Source: RGIG1668 sp045124495
Lineage (GTDB): Bacteria > Bacillota > Clostridia > Lachnospirales > Lachnospiraceae
NCBI GenBank assembly: GCA_045124495.1
Contig: JBGVLX010000091.1
Span: forward strand, 1 to 56,336
DNA: 56,336 nucleotides
Direction of reading: 5' to 3'
Position 1 is the stretch's first letter, and every line of letters begins with the position of its first letter. Shown here piece by piece: positions 25,184 to 34,645 of the stretch. The translations under genes and the position numbers were made by a program. The notes beneath the pieces are model-generated. The model did not search any database, was not told the DNA's origin, and worked only from the letters and a program-made list of their open reading frames with translations.

Positions 25184-27631
25184 ATGAATGGCAAAAGATA
25201 TATTAAAACCTTAACGATTTTGTGTTCACTGGTTCCAGCCATTGTTTTAGGAATTCTAGGGTATATTTTTATTTCTGTTGAGACGAATAAAAGTATTATG
25301 GAAGGCCTTAAGGAAACGGTTTCTACCTATCAGGCAGGTTTTTTATCCAAACTCGAAGTACAGACTGAAAAAGTTGAATCCCTCGGTCTTACGAGTGAGG
25401 TGGGTAATCTTTTACTAGAATCCTTAAACTGTATGTCTCTTCAAGAGGTTAAAGACCTGGATAAATCCAAGGTAGAGACACTGTTAAAAACCACCTCATC
25501 CCAATACCAGGATAAGATACAGTATTCCTTATTTACTGCAGAAGGAATCTTCCTTACCGGTTCCGTAACCGGTAATACCTCCCTAAGTCCGGAAGAATGC
25601 GAAGCCGCACGCTGTGATGCAACTGTCAGCTTATCCCAAAATTCTGCTACCATCAGAATTTTGGCCCCAATTATCAGCCATGAAACTACGGTAGGTTATC
25701 TGGCTGCAGATATTTCAAGTGAATATTTTCAGGATTTTCTAACAAAATCCGAGGATGATAAAATGTTTCATACTTTCCTTGCTACTAGACAAGGCGAATA
25801 TGTGCTTCTTACTCCAGCGGATAATACCAACAATTATACGATTTCTTCCCAACAGTTAAAAGAAATCTACGCCGACTATTATACCAATCAGGTAAGCGTT
25901 GGAACTACTTCTTTTCGGAGCATCGGAAAATCCATGTTAAGTGCATATTCCATTATTCCGGAATACGAATGGGTTTTTGTGACAAATACCCCCCACATGA
26001 ATATCACTGATTTTTCAGAATCCATTTTATTCTTATTTTTCTGCTACATTATTTTGGTTTTCTTTATTAGCTATAAATTGGGAAAGAATATCGCAGATAG
26101 AATTTTCATACCGGTTTCCGATTTAAATAAGGCGATAGACGATTTCATTTCAAACAAACCGGAACACACCTTTGAAGATAATTCCTTTGAAGAATATAAG
26201 CAACTATCCACCAGTTATCAGTTACTGACCACCTCCATTTCTAAAAAGAATGTTATTTATTCAAAAATGCACGAGGCATTTGTAAGTAACGAAGAAGAAT
26301 TAAAAGAAGAATATTCACAGGTGGCAAAACTGGCCTACCGGGATGCCTTAACCGGATTAAATAACAGACTCGCCTTTATGAATTATGCAGAAGAACTGAT
26401 CAAAGACTCAAATCAGTCTACCGATCATCATGCGATTCTTTTTATTGACCTGGATAACTTTAAAAACGTAAATGATACTTTAGGACATGATTATGGAGAT
26501 AACCTTTTAAAACAAATTTCTGCTTCCTTAAGCAGTTTTGCAAAAGAAGGGGACATTTTGGCCAGAACCGGTGGCGATGAATTCTTATTCTTTAAGAAAA
26601 ACATCGAATCCGAACATGAGCTAAAGGATTTTTGTTCCTCCCTTTTAAGTCTTTCCAGAATTCCAATCCAAATCAACGAAGAAACCCTTCTGGTTTCTAT
26701 GAGTATCGGTATTGCCAGATACCCTGATAACGGAATTACAGTGAAAGAACTGGTAAAAAATGCGGATATTGCCATGTATACCGCGAAATCCCAAGGACGT
26801 AACGATTTCCGATTCTTTAATTCTACTATGGAATCAGAAATCAACCGAAAAAAAGAAGTCATCGAAATTCTTCGGGAAGCTATTAAAAATCATGATTTAT
26901 ACCTTGTTTACCAGCCGCAGGCAAATGTACATACCGGAATTATTACAGGATACGAAGCTTTAATGCGTCTTGAAAATCCAGTCCTTGGATTTATTTCCCC
27001 GGCGGAATTTATTCCGATTGCGGAAGAATGCGGGCTGATTCGTGAACTTGGAGACTGGGCATTATATGAGGCCTGCCGGTTTAATAAAAAAATTATGGAC
27101 CAGGGTTATGAAAACATCGTAGTATCTGTTAATATTTCCCCGGCACAGTTAGTGGGAGATTCTTTGATCCATGTAGTTCAGGATGTTCTTCATACTACCG
27201 GTTTACCGGCAGAATTATTGGAATTAGAGATTACAGAAAGCATTTTGATGGATTCCATTGAACATAATTTATACATCATCGATTGTATTAAATCTATGGG
27301 AGTTAAAATTGCCCTGGATGATTTTGGAACCGGTTATTCTTCCTTGAATTACCTTACCAGAATTCCAATTAATACCTTAAAAATCGATAAGAGTTTTATT
27401 GACCGTATCGTAGTGAATGCAAAGGATGAATTCATTGCTGACACCATCATTACTTTAGCACATAAGATGGACATTGCCGTAATAGCAGAAGGTGTGGAAG
27501 ATATTGAACAGTTAAAGATTCTTCAGGAACAGATGTGTGACATCTTACAAGGCTACTTCTTCAGCAAACCTTTGCTGGCAAAGGATTTTGAAAAATTATT
27601 AGCGGAAAACTGTCATAGAAATAATATTTAA
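25184..27631 (+). CDS. Membrane-bound GGDEF-EAL cyclic-di-GMP enzyme
   Basis: The only plus-strand gene. It probably makes or breaks c-di-GMP in answer to an outside signal. Order in the 815 residues: membrane segment about 8-32, an extracellular Cache-like sensor to about 275, a second membrane segment about 279-299, a HAMP-like linker, a GGDEF domain (intact GGDEF near 461) and an EAL domain (YEALMRL near 590; ITESILM, DDFGTGYSS, KIDKSF and AEGVED). Both catalytic signatures are complete. The inhibitory RxxD site before GGDEF reads KEGD, so product inhibition may be lost. The start has AGGAAAAG upstream. A terminator follows at once. Confidence 0.93.
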   Translation: MNGKRYIKTLTILCSLVPAIVLGILGYIFISVETNKSIMEGLKETVSTYQAGFLSKLEVQTEKVESLGLTSEVGNLLLESLNCMSLQEVKDLDKSKVETLLKTTSSQYQDKIQYSLFTAEGIFLTGSVTGNTSLSPEECEAARCDATVSLSQNSATIRILAPIISHETTVGYLAADISSEYFQDFLTKSEDDKMFHTFLATRQGEYVLLTPADNTNNYTISSQQLKEIYADYYTNQVSVGTTSFRSIGKSMLSAYSIIPEYEWVFVTNTPHMNITDFSESILFLFFCYIILVFFISYKLGKNIADRIFIPVSDLNKAIDDFISNKPEHTFEDNSFEEYKQLSTSYQLLTTSISKKNVIYSKMHEAFVSNEEELKEEYSQVAKLAYRDALTGLNNRLAFMNYAEELIKDSNQSTDHHAILFIDLDNFKNVNDTLGHDYGDNLLKQISASLSSFAKEGDILARTGGDEFLFFKKNIESEHELKDFCSSLLSLSRIPIQINEETLLVSMSIGIARYPDNGITVKELVKNADIAMYTAKSQGRNDFRFFNSTMESEINRKKEVIEILREAIKNHDLYLVYQPQANVHTGIITGYEALMRLENPVLGFISPAEFIPIAEECGLIRELGDWALYEACRFNKKIMDQGYENIVVSVNISPAQLVGDSLIHVVQDVLHTTGLPAELLELEITESILMDSIEHNLYIIDCIKSMGVKIALDDFGTGYSSLNYLTRIPINTLKIDKSFIDRIVVNAKDEFIADTIITLAHKMDIAVIAEGVEDIEQLKILQEQMCDILQGYFFSKPLLAKDFEKLLAENCHRNNI

Positions 27632-27664
27632 GCATTCGCAGACTATCGTTAAAAAATCTTATTA

Positions 27665-27705
27665 AAAAAGCTATTGCAATTTATATTACTTTGCAATAGC
27701 TTTTT
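27665..27705. terminator. Bidirectional terminator between converging genes
   Basis: A perfect 15-bp inverted repeat (27665-27679 and 27691-27705), A-rich on one side and T-rich on the other. It serves the plus-strand GGDEF-EAL gene and the minus-strand gene ending at 27727. Confidence 0.9.
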
Positions 27706-27708
27706 CTT

Positions 27709-27740
27709 TATTATGATTCAAAATTATTATGATTCAAAAT
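27709..27740. repeat. Perfect 16-bp tandem duplication across a stop codon
   Basis: The same 16 bases occur at 27709-27724 and 27725-27740. The second copy holds the last codons and stop (TAA at 27727-27729) of the minus-strand gene; the first copy lies just past it. It looks like a recent slip duplication. Confidence 0.85.
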
Positions 27741-28185
27741 CTTCATAATCATCATACATACCATTTTCATACGCCCTGGTATAGTTGACATTATTTGCCC
27801 GTTTCACCTTCTGCTGCGGTCTTTGCTTTTCTGTTTTTTTCTTACTTTCTTCTTTCTTCTTAATGGTCTTTTGTTCACGTTCTAAACGCTTTATGGTTTC
27901 AAATTTATCAGTCTGAAGCTCCTTGACTTTCCCTGAATCCCTTGAGGAAGACTGACGCTGTTTTGCTCTTCCTTCATTGTCCAAATCCTTATCCTTATTA
28001 TAGCCACTACCACTATCTTTTCGGAACTTACCGGCACCATTATTACGTTCCGGTCTGCCCTGTCCCTGAGACTTAAAATTTGGCTTTCGTACTCCTCTAT
28101 CTCCTGTCTCAGTACCTCTTTTTTGTGTTTTTGTGTCATACTGGCTTCTTTGTCTGCTTTCGCCAGCGGAATCGCGTGTTACCAC
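27727..28185 (-). CDS. Basic low-complexity protein of unknown function
   Basis: I do not recognise it. The 152 residues are almost wholly polar: rich in Arg, Lys, Gln, Gly and Ser for the first 90, then a probable Lys/Glu helix (KFETIKRLEREQKTIKKKEESKKK). It ends in a short acidic, Tyr-containing tail (YENGMYDDYEDFES). No signal peptide or membrane segment. It may be disordered and bind nucleic acid or an acidic partner, but that is a guess from composition. AAGGAG lies 8 bases before a GTG at 28185, which I take as the start; a TTG nine codons earlier has no good site. It has its own promoter. Confidence 0.6.
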   Translation of the reverse strand: MVTRDSAGESRQRSQYDTKTQKRGTETGDRGVRKPNFKSQGQGRPERNNGAGKFRKDSGSGYNKDKDLDNEGRAKQRQSSSRDSGKVKELQTDKFETIKRLEREQKTIKKKEESKKKTEKQRPQQKVKRANNVNYTRAYENGMYDDYEDFES

Positions 28186-28247
28186 AATCGTTTCTCCTTC
28201 CGTATTCCTCAAATTTCTATTATCCTATATTTCGTCACACAATCTAT

Positions 28248-28275
28248 ATTTTATTATATCTTCAGAGAATGTCAA
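28248..28275 (-). promoter_or_regulatory. Probable promoter of the basic low-complexity gene
   Basis: Minus strand perfect TTGACA (28270-28275), a 16-base spacer and TAAAAT (28248-28253), about 60 bases before the GTG start. Confidence 0.5.
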
Positions 28276-28290
28276 CAAATTTTTTTATTT

Positions 28291-30048
28291 TTAAACAGTT
28301 TTTTTCAAAAGACATCTCACACTATATGGCTCCATATTTCCTTCAAATTCTTTTCCGGTAAATAAATCCACATAATTTCCTTCAATGGAAATTTCCTGTT
28401 CCCCTTCGTTATTGTAAATCAGAATAAGCAATTCCTGTTCTTTGTATTCTTTTTTCAATACCACCAGATTTTTCTCATTGTCTGCAAGAACCGGTATTGC
28501 GTCTCCTCTTCTTAAAATTTCATGTTGCTTTCTTAGAGAAATCCATCTTTGATAATATGAGAACAACTCTTTGTCCTGTCTTTCTTCTTCCCATACCATT
28601 CCTCTTCTGCAATCCGGGTCTTCTCCTCCTGTCATCCCCACTTCATCCCCATAATAAATCATAGGGGCACCTGTCCATGCCATCTGAAGTGCTACTGCCA
28701 TCTTTAATTTTCTTTTATCTTCCCCACACGCTGTTAAAAATCTTGCACAGTCATGGCTTCCAATCAAATTCCATAACATGGAAACGGCTGTGTTGTGGTA
28801 ATTTCCCCTTACAAAGCCCAACCTACTTGAAAAATCTTCCGCCTTTCCCTGTTTGTTTGCAATCCATTCTGTTACAGCTGTATGGAACGGATAATTCATG
28901 ACGGTATCAAACTGATCTCCCTGCAGCCAGGCAGAAGAATCATACCATATTTCACCAATGATAACCGCATCCTTCTTATGCCTCTTCACTTCTTCCCTGA
29001 AAAACTGCCAGAAGCCTGGTGTTACCTCATCTGCAACGTCCAGCCTCCATCCGTCAATCTGAAAATTTCCCATCCAGTATGCTATCATTTTACTCACATA
29101 TTCCCGTACCGCCGGAGAATCCGGATTTAACTGCGGCATTCCCCCATAATAAGAAAATGCACCATAATTCGGTTTCACACCTCTTTCGATTGGACCAATG
29201 GGAAATTTATGAATCTGGAACCAGTCTTTATATTCTGATTTTTCCTGTTTCTCCATAACATCCCTAAACGGTGCAAAGGTCCACCCAGAATGATTAAATA
29301 CACCATCCAGAATTAACTTCATCCCTCTTTCATGAAGTTCCGTCGTCAATTCCTTTAAATCCTCTTCTATACCAAAATCCGGATCAATCTGCATATAATC
29401 TGTAGTATCATACTTATGATTAGAAGGAGCCTTAAAGATCGGTGTAAAATACAAAACTGTGACGCCTAATTCCTTAAGGTAATCTAGTTTTTCCGTAATC
29501 CCCTTGATCGTTCCGCCAAACTTATCCGTAAAAGAAGGCTTCGCATTCCAATCTGTCAAATTCTCCTCATTTCCGGCTTTGATAGAAGCTTCCTTCCTGC
29601 TGCCACGATGAAATCTCTCCGGAAAAATCTGATATACAATTCCATCCTGCATCCATTCAACAGGCTCAAATAATCTTGAACTTCTTGCATTGTTCGGTAT
29701 ATCATAGAAAAATTTTAAATTTGTGATTGGTTCCTCAAAAAATTCATATACCCCATAATAGCATGGCTTTCCGGAAGTATCGATGAGTTCAAAATAATAC
29801 TTAATAACCAGAGAATCACTTTCAATTTCTCCTTCATAGTAATCAAACAAATGGTCTGTGGCAACTTTTTTGCAAGGAATCTTTGTAATTTCCCTTTTTC
29901 CGGCGATATATAAGTATTTATCTGTCACTGCTATATTCACTTCATTGACATCATTCTTCTTCGTGCGAATCCGGATTACAAAACGATGTTCTCCAACACA
30001 AAACGCATATTCCTGATTCATCTTATGAAATACTGCTTCTTTTACCAT
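28291..30048 (-). CDS. GH13 alpha-glucan hydrolase (neopullulanase / cyclomaltodextrinase type)
   Basis: Cleaves alpha-1,4 (and perhaps alpha-1,6) bonds in maltodextrins, cyclodextrins or pullulan fragments. There is no signal peptide, so it acts in the cytoplasm on imported oligosaccharides. An N-terminal beta domain of about 120 residues resembles CBM34. The TIM barrel then shows all four conserved regions: DGVFNHSG, GWRLDVADEV (nucleophile Asp), GEIW (acid Glu) and IGSHDCAR (transition-state Asp). GMPQLNPDSPAVREYV between them is typical of the GH13_20 group. It ends with a small beta domain at 585 residues. No sugar transporter or regulator is adjacent. Confidence 0.92.
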   Translation of the reverse strand: MVKEAVFHKMNQEYAFCVGEHRFVIRIRTKKNDVNEVNIAVTDKYLYIAGKREITKIPCKKVATDHLFDYYEGEIESDSLVIKYYFELIDTSGKPCYYGVYEFFEEPITNLKFFYDIPNNARSSRLFEPVEWMQDGIVYQIFPERFHRGSRKEASIKAGNEENLTDWNAKPSFTDKFGGTIKGITEKLDYLKELGVTVLYFTPIFKAPSNHKYDTTDYMQIDPDFGIEEDLKELTTELHERGMKLILDGVFNHSGWTFAPFRDVMEKQEKSEYKDWFQIHKFPIGPIERGVKPNYGAFSYYGGMPQLNPDSPAVREYVSKMIAYWMGNFQIDGWRLDVADEVTPGFWQFFREEVKRHKKDAVIIGEIWYDSSAWLQGDQFDTVMNYPFHTAVTEWIANKQGKAEDFSSRLGFVRGNYHNTAVSMLWNLIGSHDCARFLTACGEDKRKLKMAVALQMAWTGAPMIYYGDEVGMTGGEDPDCRRGMVWEEERQDKELFSYYQRWISLRKQHEILRRGDAIPVLADNEKNLVVLKKEYKEQELLILIYNNEGEQEISIEGNYVDLFTGKEFEGNMEPYSVRCLLKKTV

Positions 30049-30182
30049 TTTTACACCCTGCCTTTACTTTTCCTAGTTTCGTTCCCATTCCCCATGTACC
30101 CATTTCATATATTTAAAGTCATATGTTTTTTCCTGCCAGCATGTAAAACACGACCTTTTGACCCTGGTATCCTATTTACTCT

Positions 30183-30965
30183 TTAGGACATCCAACGCTG
30201 TCTCTTTCCTTCATAGGCTAACACCGTAGCCGCAATGGCTGCATTTAGTGACTCTACCTTGCCACTCATGGGTATCTTAATTTTCCTGTCAGCAGCCCTT
30301 GTCAACTCATCACTTAACCCATTTCCTTCATTGCCAATAAAAAATGCAACCGGTTTTTTCAAATCTTCCTGGTAGACATCCGTTCCCTCTAAATGTGCAG
30401 CATAAGTAGTGATATTATGCTTTTTTAACCAAGGAATCAATTCTTCCATATTCTGATTTAAAATAAATGGAACGCGGAAAATAGAACCCATAGTAGCCCG
30501 GATTACCTTAGGATTAAAAATATCCACCGCATCTTTACTTAAAATCACTGCACTAACTCCTGCTGCCTCGCAGCTTCTGATGATAGTTCCTAAATTCCCC
30601 GGGTCCTGTAAATTCTCCAGGACCATCAACATTGGATTTTCTACTTTTTGGATTTCCTCTAAATTATACTTTGGCTGCCTTACCAAAGCCAGAATCCCCT
30701 GAGGTGTCATGGTATCCGAAATCTTGTCAAAAACATCCTTCGTCGCAAGTTCATACTTTCCATCTTTTACAATATTCAACACTTCTTCTTTTTTCTGCAA
30801 ATAATATTCTTCACTAACATAAAACTCTGTGTTCCATTCCTTAGGAATTTCTTTACAGATACGTACACCTTCCACTAAAAAGATTCCCTGTTCTTTTCTC
30901 TCTTTACTGCTTTTCTTTAACTTCATTATATTTTTTATCTGTTGATTTTTTATTGTTGTAATCAT
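30183..30965 (-). CDS. SpoU/TrmH-family RNA 2'-O-methyltransferase
   Basis: A SAM-dependent knotted (SPOUT) methyltransferase acting on rRNA or tRNA; the target nucleotide is not known. The N-terminal substrate-binding domain has SKERKEQGIFLVEGVR. The catalytic domain has motif 1 NLQDPGNLGTIIRSCEAAG, motif 2 FFIGNEGNGLSDEL and motif 3 IPMSGKVESLNAAIAATVLAYE. 260 residues is normal. It starts 12 bases after dnaE, so both probably share a transcript. Confidence 0.92.
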   Translation of the reverse strand: MITTIKNQQIKNIMKLKKSSKERKEQGIFLVEGVRICKEIPKEWNTEFYVSEEYYLQKKEEVLNIVKDGKYELATKDVFDKISDTMTPQGILALVRQPKYNLEEIQKVENPMLMVLENLQDPGNLGTIIRSCEAAGVSAVILSKDAVDIFNPKVIRATMGSIFRVPFILNQNMEELIPWLKKHNITTYAAHLEGTDVYQEDLKKPVAFFIGNEGNGLSDELTRAADRKIKIPMSGKVESLNAAIAATVLAYEGKRQRWMS

Positions 30966-30977
30966 AATACCATGTCC

Positions 30978-33900
30978 TTATAGGGATTTATTCACCACTT
31001 TTACATTCTTTTCTCCAAATTTCTGAATCAATTTCTGTAATAATTCTTCTTCGCCTCTGACATTTAAATTCGATGGTAACTTTTTCGTCTTTTTTTCTTC
31101 CTTAATATAAATTATTACAGGATGATTTCCCGAGAACTCCCAAAGAATATCATTTAATTTCATTTCTTCTTCTTTGTATGCGTCCATATTCTGAAACTGA
31201 ATCCACACTTCTTTCGGAGTCTGGTCAAACGCCACCATATGATCAAGAAGTAATTTACCACCGTCTTCTGAGGTTTGGGCCTTTCCTTTTACATATACCT
31301 TCTTGTCCATTACCAATAAATCTTTATATTTATTATAAACCTTAGGGAACACAATCACTTCCACCGTCCCAACCAGGTCTTCAATCTTAATGAAAGCCAT
31401 ATTCTCATTATATTTCGTAATTTTATGGGTAATATCACAGATTAATCCACCCAGAATATAGGTTTCATGATCCATGGCCATCACATTTCCGGTTTCTTCA
31501 TCCAGCATAAAATCTGTGGTGTAGGCGGTAACATTTTTCACAAGTTCTTCCTGGTATTCTTCCAAAGGATGTCCCGTAATATAACTTCCTGTTACTTCCT
31601 TTTCAAAAGCCAGCAATTCTTCTTTGGACAGTTCCTCTACCTCCGGATATTTCACCTGAAACTCTTTCTTCTCTTCTTCCCCTAATAAATCCATTAAGGA
31701 CATCTGTCCGGCCATGGAATTTTTCTTTTCTTTTGCGATTTCATCCATCATGATGGTATAGGTCAATAACATCTGCCGACGGTTTACTGAAAAACAGTCA
31801 AAAGCCCCTGCTTTAATGAAACTTTCTACTGTCCGTTTATTTACTTCCTTGCTGGAAAGTCGTTCCACAAAGTCTGATAAATCCCTAAATTTCCCATATT
31901 CCTCTCTATTTTTCACAATAGATTCAATTACATTATGCCCAACACTTTTCAGTGCAGTTAACCCATAACGGATATTCCCTTGGGAAACACTAAATCCGCT
32001 GATACTTTCATTAATATCCGGCTTTCGCATTTCAATTCCCATTTTCTTACATTCTATCACATATTCCGCTACTTTCTTAGGATTATCAATGACAGAGGTA
32101 AGCAACGCGGCCATAAACTCTACAGGATAATAACATTTTAAATACGCTGTCCGGTAGGATACTACTGCATAAGCTGCTGCATGGGATTTATTAAAGGCAT
32201 ATTTTGCAAAATCTATCATTTTATCAAAAATATGATTTGCCACTTCTTCTGAAATCCCACGATTGATACATCCCGGTACGTTTTCCTCCTCGTTTCCGTA
32301 AACGAAGTTCTTCCGTTCCCGTTCCATAACATCTGCTTTTTTCTTCGACATGGCACGGCGCACCAGGTCACTTCGTCCCAAGGTATATCCGGCAAGTTCC
32401 ATAACGATTTGCATAACCTGTTCCTGATAAACAATACACCCGTAAGTAGGCTCTAATATCTTCTCCATCTGTGGACACGCATATTTAATATCCTCCGGAT
32501 GATTCTTTCCCTTAATATACAATGGAATAAAATCCATAGGACCCGGACGGTACAAGGAAATTCCCGCAATAATATCTTCTAAGTTTTTCGGCTTTAACTC
32601 CTTCATAAAAGATTTAAAGCCCGCAGATTCCAACTGGAACACGCCTTCCGTTTTTCCCTGTGCTATCATTTCAAATACATTGGCATCCTCATAGTCAATG
32701 TTCTCTATAGAAAAATCTGCATTCTTTTCCCTTATCATGCGCTCCGCACTCTGAATCACGGTCAAGGTACGAAGCCCAAGAAAATCCATCTTCAACAAAC
32801 CAAGCTGTTCAATGGTTGTCATGGTAAACTGTGTGGTAATGGCATCTTCCGCACCTTTCGATAACGGAACAAACTCATCAATAGGTCTTTGTCCGATTAC
32901 TACACCTGCCGCATGCATAGAAGTATGTCTTGGCAAACCTTCTAAACGTTTTGCCATATCAACCAGATAGTGAACCTCTTCCTGTTCTTCATAGGCCTTT
33001 GCAAACTCAGGATTTACCTCTAAGGCTTTATCTATGGTAACAACCTGTTCCTGTGGTATCTTGTTCGGTATCATTTTTGCAATCACATCAACCCTGGCAT
33101 AAGGCATATCTAACGCTCTTCCCACATCACGCAGTACACCCTTCGCCGCCATGGTACCAAAGGTTACAATCTGAACCACTTTATCTTTTCCATACTTTTC
33201 CACAACATAATCAATTACTTCCTGTCTTCGCTCAAAACAAAAATCCACGTCAATATCCGGCATGGATACACGTTCCGGATTCAGGAAACGCTCAAAAAGC
33301 AGATTATATCGAATCGGGTCAATATCCGTTATCCCAAGACAGTAAGAAACAATACTTCCTGCTGCAGAACCTCTTCCCGGTCCTACTGCGATGTCACGAC
33401 TTTTCGCATGGGAAATAAAATCACTTACAATTAAAAAATAATCCACAAATCCCATATCACGAATGGTATTTAATTCATAGGAAAGTCGCTCCTTTAATTC
33501 CTCTGAAGGTTCACTCCCATAGCGTTTTAGGAGACCTTCCTCACATAATTTTTTTAAGTAACCATAGGAATCAAAAGGTGCCGGCACATCAAATTTTGGC
33601 AGTTTCTGTTCCCCGAATATGATTTCCACGTTACAACGGTCTGCGATTTTTCCTGTATTCTCCAGCGCTTCTAACGCATAAGGAAATAACTCTTGCATTT
33701 CTTCCGGAGACTTACAATAAAACTGTCCTCCCTCATAACGCATACGGTCTTCATCCTGTACCTTCTTCCCTGTTTGAATACAAAGTAAAATATCATGGGC
33801 TATTTCGTCTTCTTTATAGGTATAATGAATATCATTGGTGGCTACCATAGGAATCTGGGTTTCTTTGGAAAGTCTAAGTATACCGCTGTTTACCTTCTGT

Positions 33901-34448
33901 TGTTCCGGATATCCATGATCCTGCAGTTCTAAATAGAAGTTCTCTTCTCCAAAAATCTCCCGGTAATCAAGTGCTGCTTTCTTTGCACCTTCATAATCCT
34001 CTTTTTTTAAAAATCCTGCTACTTCTCCGGCAAGACATGCACTTAAAGCAATGATACCTTCATGGTATTCCTTTAATACTTCTTTATCTACTCTGGGTTT
34101 ATAATAAAAACCTTCGGTAAAACCTTTCGAAACAATTTTCATCAGGTTATGATATCCTTTGTCATTTTCTGCCAAAAGCACTAAATGGTGATATCGTTCT
34201 TCTCCTTTTACCACTTCCCGGTCAAATCTAGAACCAGGAGAAACATAGATTTCACATCCGATTACCGGCTTTATTCCTACTGCCTTGGCTTCCCGGTAAA
34301 AATCTATGACTCCATACATGACACCATGATCAGTAATAGCCATGCTATCCATTCCTAATTCTTTTGCCCGCTTCAATAATTCTTTAATCTTACAAGATCC
34401 ATCCAATAAACTAAATTCCGTATGCACATGTAAATGGCTAAAAGACAT
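30978..34448 (-). CDS. dnaE: DNA polymerase III alpha subunit, DnaE type
   Basis: Replicative or lagging-strand polymerase; Firmicutes usually also have PolC, which is not in the window. Order in 1156 residues: PHP domain from the start (SHLHVHTEFSLLDG), then the palm with GPGRGSAAGSIVSY and the catalytic PDIDVDF near 400. Next come fingers and the beta-binding region, a tandem helix-hairpin-helix, and an OB-fold domain near 985-1070 (YILGGLICDITHK; then AFIKIEDLVGTVEVIVFP). The length is typical of clostridial DnaE. GGAGG precedes the ATG. A minisatellite lies just upstream, between it and the DUF5662 gene. Confidence 0.96.
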   Translation of the reverse strand: MSFSHLHVHTEFSLLDGSCKIKELLKRAKELGMDSMAITDHGVMYGVIDFYREAKAVGIKPVIGCEIYVSPGSRFDREVVKGEERYHHLVLLAENDKGYHNLMKIVSKGFTEGFYYKPRVDKEVLKEYHEGIIALSACLAGEVAGFLKKEDYEGAKKAALDYREIFGEENFYLELQDHGYPEQQKVNSGILRLSKETQIPMVATNDIHYTYKEDEIAHDILLCIQTGKKVQDEDRMRYEGGQFYCKSPEEMQELFPYALEALENTGKIADRCNVEIIFGEQKLPKFDVPAPFDSYGYLKKLCEEGLLKRYGSEPSEELKERLSYELNTIRDMGFVDYFLIVSDFISHAKSRDIAVGPGRGSAAGSIVSYCLGITDIDPIRYNLLFERFLNPERVSMPDIDVDFCFERRQEVIDYVVEKYGKDKVVQIVTFGTMAAKGVLRDVGRALDMPYARVDVIAKMIPNKIPQEQVVTIDKALEVNPEFAKAYEEQEEVHYLVDMAKRLEGLPRHTSMHAAGVVIGQRPIDEFVPLSKGAEDAITTQFTMTTIEQLGLLKMDFLGLRTLTVIQSAERMIREKNADFSIENIDYEDANVFEMIAQGKTEGVFQLESAGFKSFMKELKPKNLEDIIAGISLYRPGPMDFIPLYIKGKNHPEDIKYACPQMEKILEPTYGCIVYQEQVMQIVMELAGYTLGRSDLVRRAMSKKKADVMERERKNFVYGNEEENVPGCINRGISEEVANHIFDKMIDFAKYAFNKSHAAAYAVVSYRTAYLKCYYPVEFMAALLTSVIDNPKKVAEYVIECKKMGIEMRKPDINESISGFSVSQGNIRYGLTALKSVGHNVIESIVKNREEYGKFRDLSDFVERLSSKEVNKRTVESFIKAGAFDCFSVNRRQMLLTYTIMMDEIAKEKKNSMAGQMSLMDLLGEEEKKEFQVKYPEVEELSKEELLAFEKEVTGSYITGHPLEEYQEELVKNVTAYTTDFMLDEETGNVMAMDHETYILGGLICDITHKITKYNENMAFIKIEDLVGTVEVIVFPKVYNKYKDLLVMDKKVYVKGKAQTSEDGGKLLLDHMVAFDQTPKEVWIQFQNMDAYKEEEMKLNDILWEFSGNHPVIIYIKEEKKTKKLPSNLNVRGEEELLQKLIQKFGEKNVKVVNKSL

Positions 34449-34520
34449 GGTGTTTCCTCCTTTGATATTCTGCTTTGATCATTGCGATACTATCCTGTTT
34501 TTATGAGAGTAATTCATTGA

Positions 34521-34645
34521 TCTTATTTATCGTATTTATTATTTCTTTGTCTTATTTCTTTATCTTATCTCTTTATCTTATTTATCTTATTTATTTATCT
34601 TATTTCTTTGTCTTATTTCTTCGTCTTATTTCTTTATCTTATTTT
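34521..34645. repeat. Minisatellite of about 13-bp units
   Basis: About nine imperfect copies of TCTTATTTCTTTG (variants TCTTATTTCTTTA, TCTTATCTCTTTA, shorter TCTTATTTA) run head to tail. The left part lies upstream of dnaE on the minus strand, and the right part forms the last codons of the DUF5662 gene. Long open frames on the plus strand here are only a result of the repeat. Confidence 0.85.
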
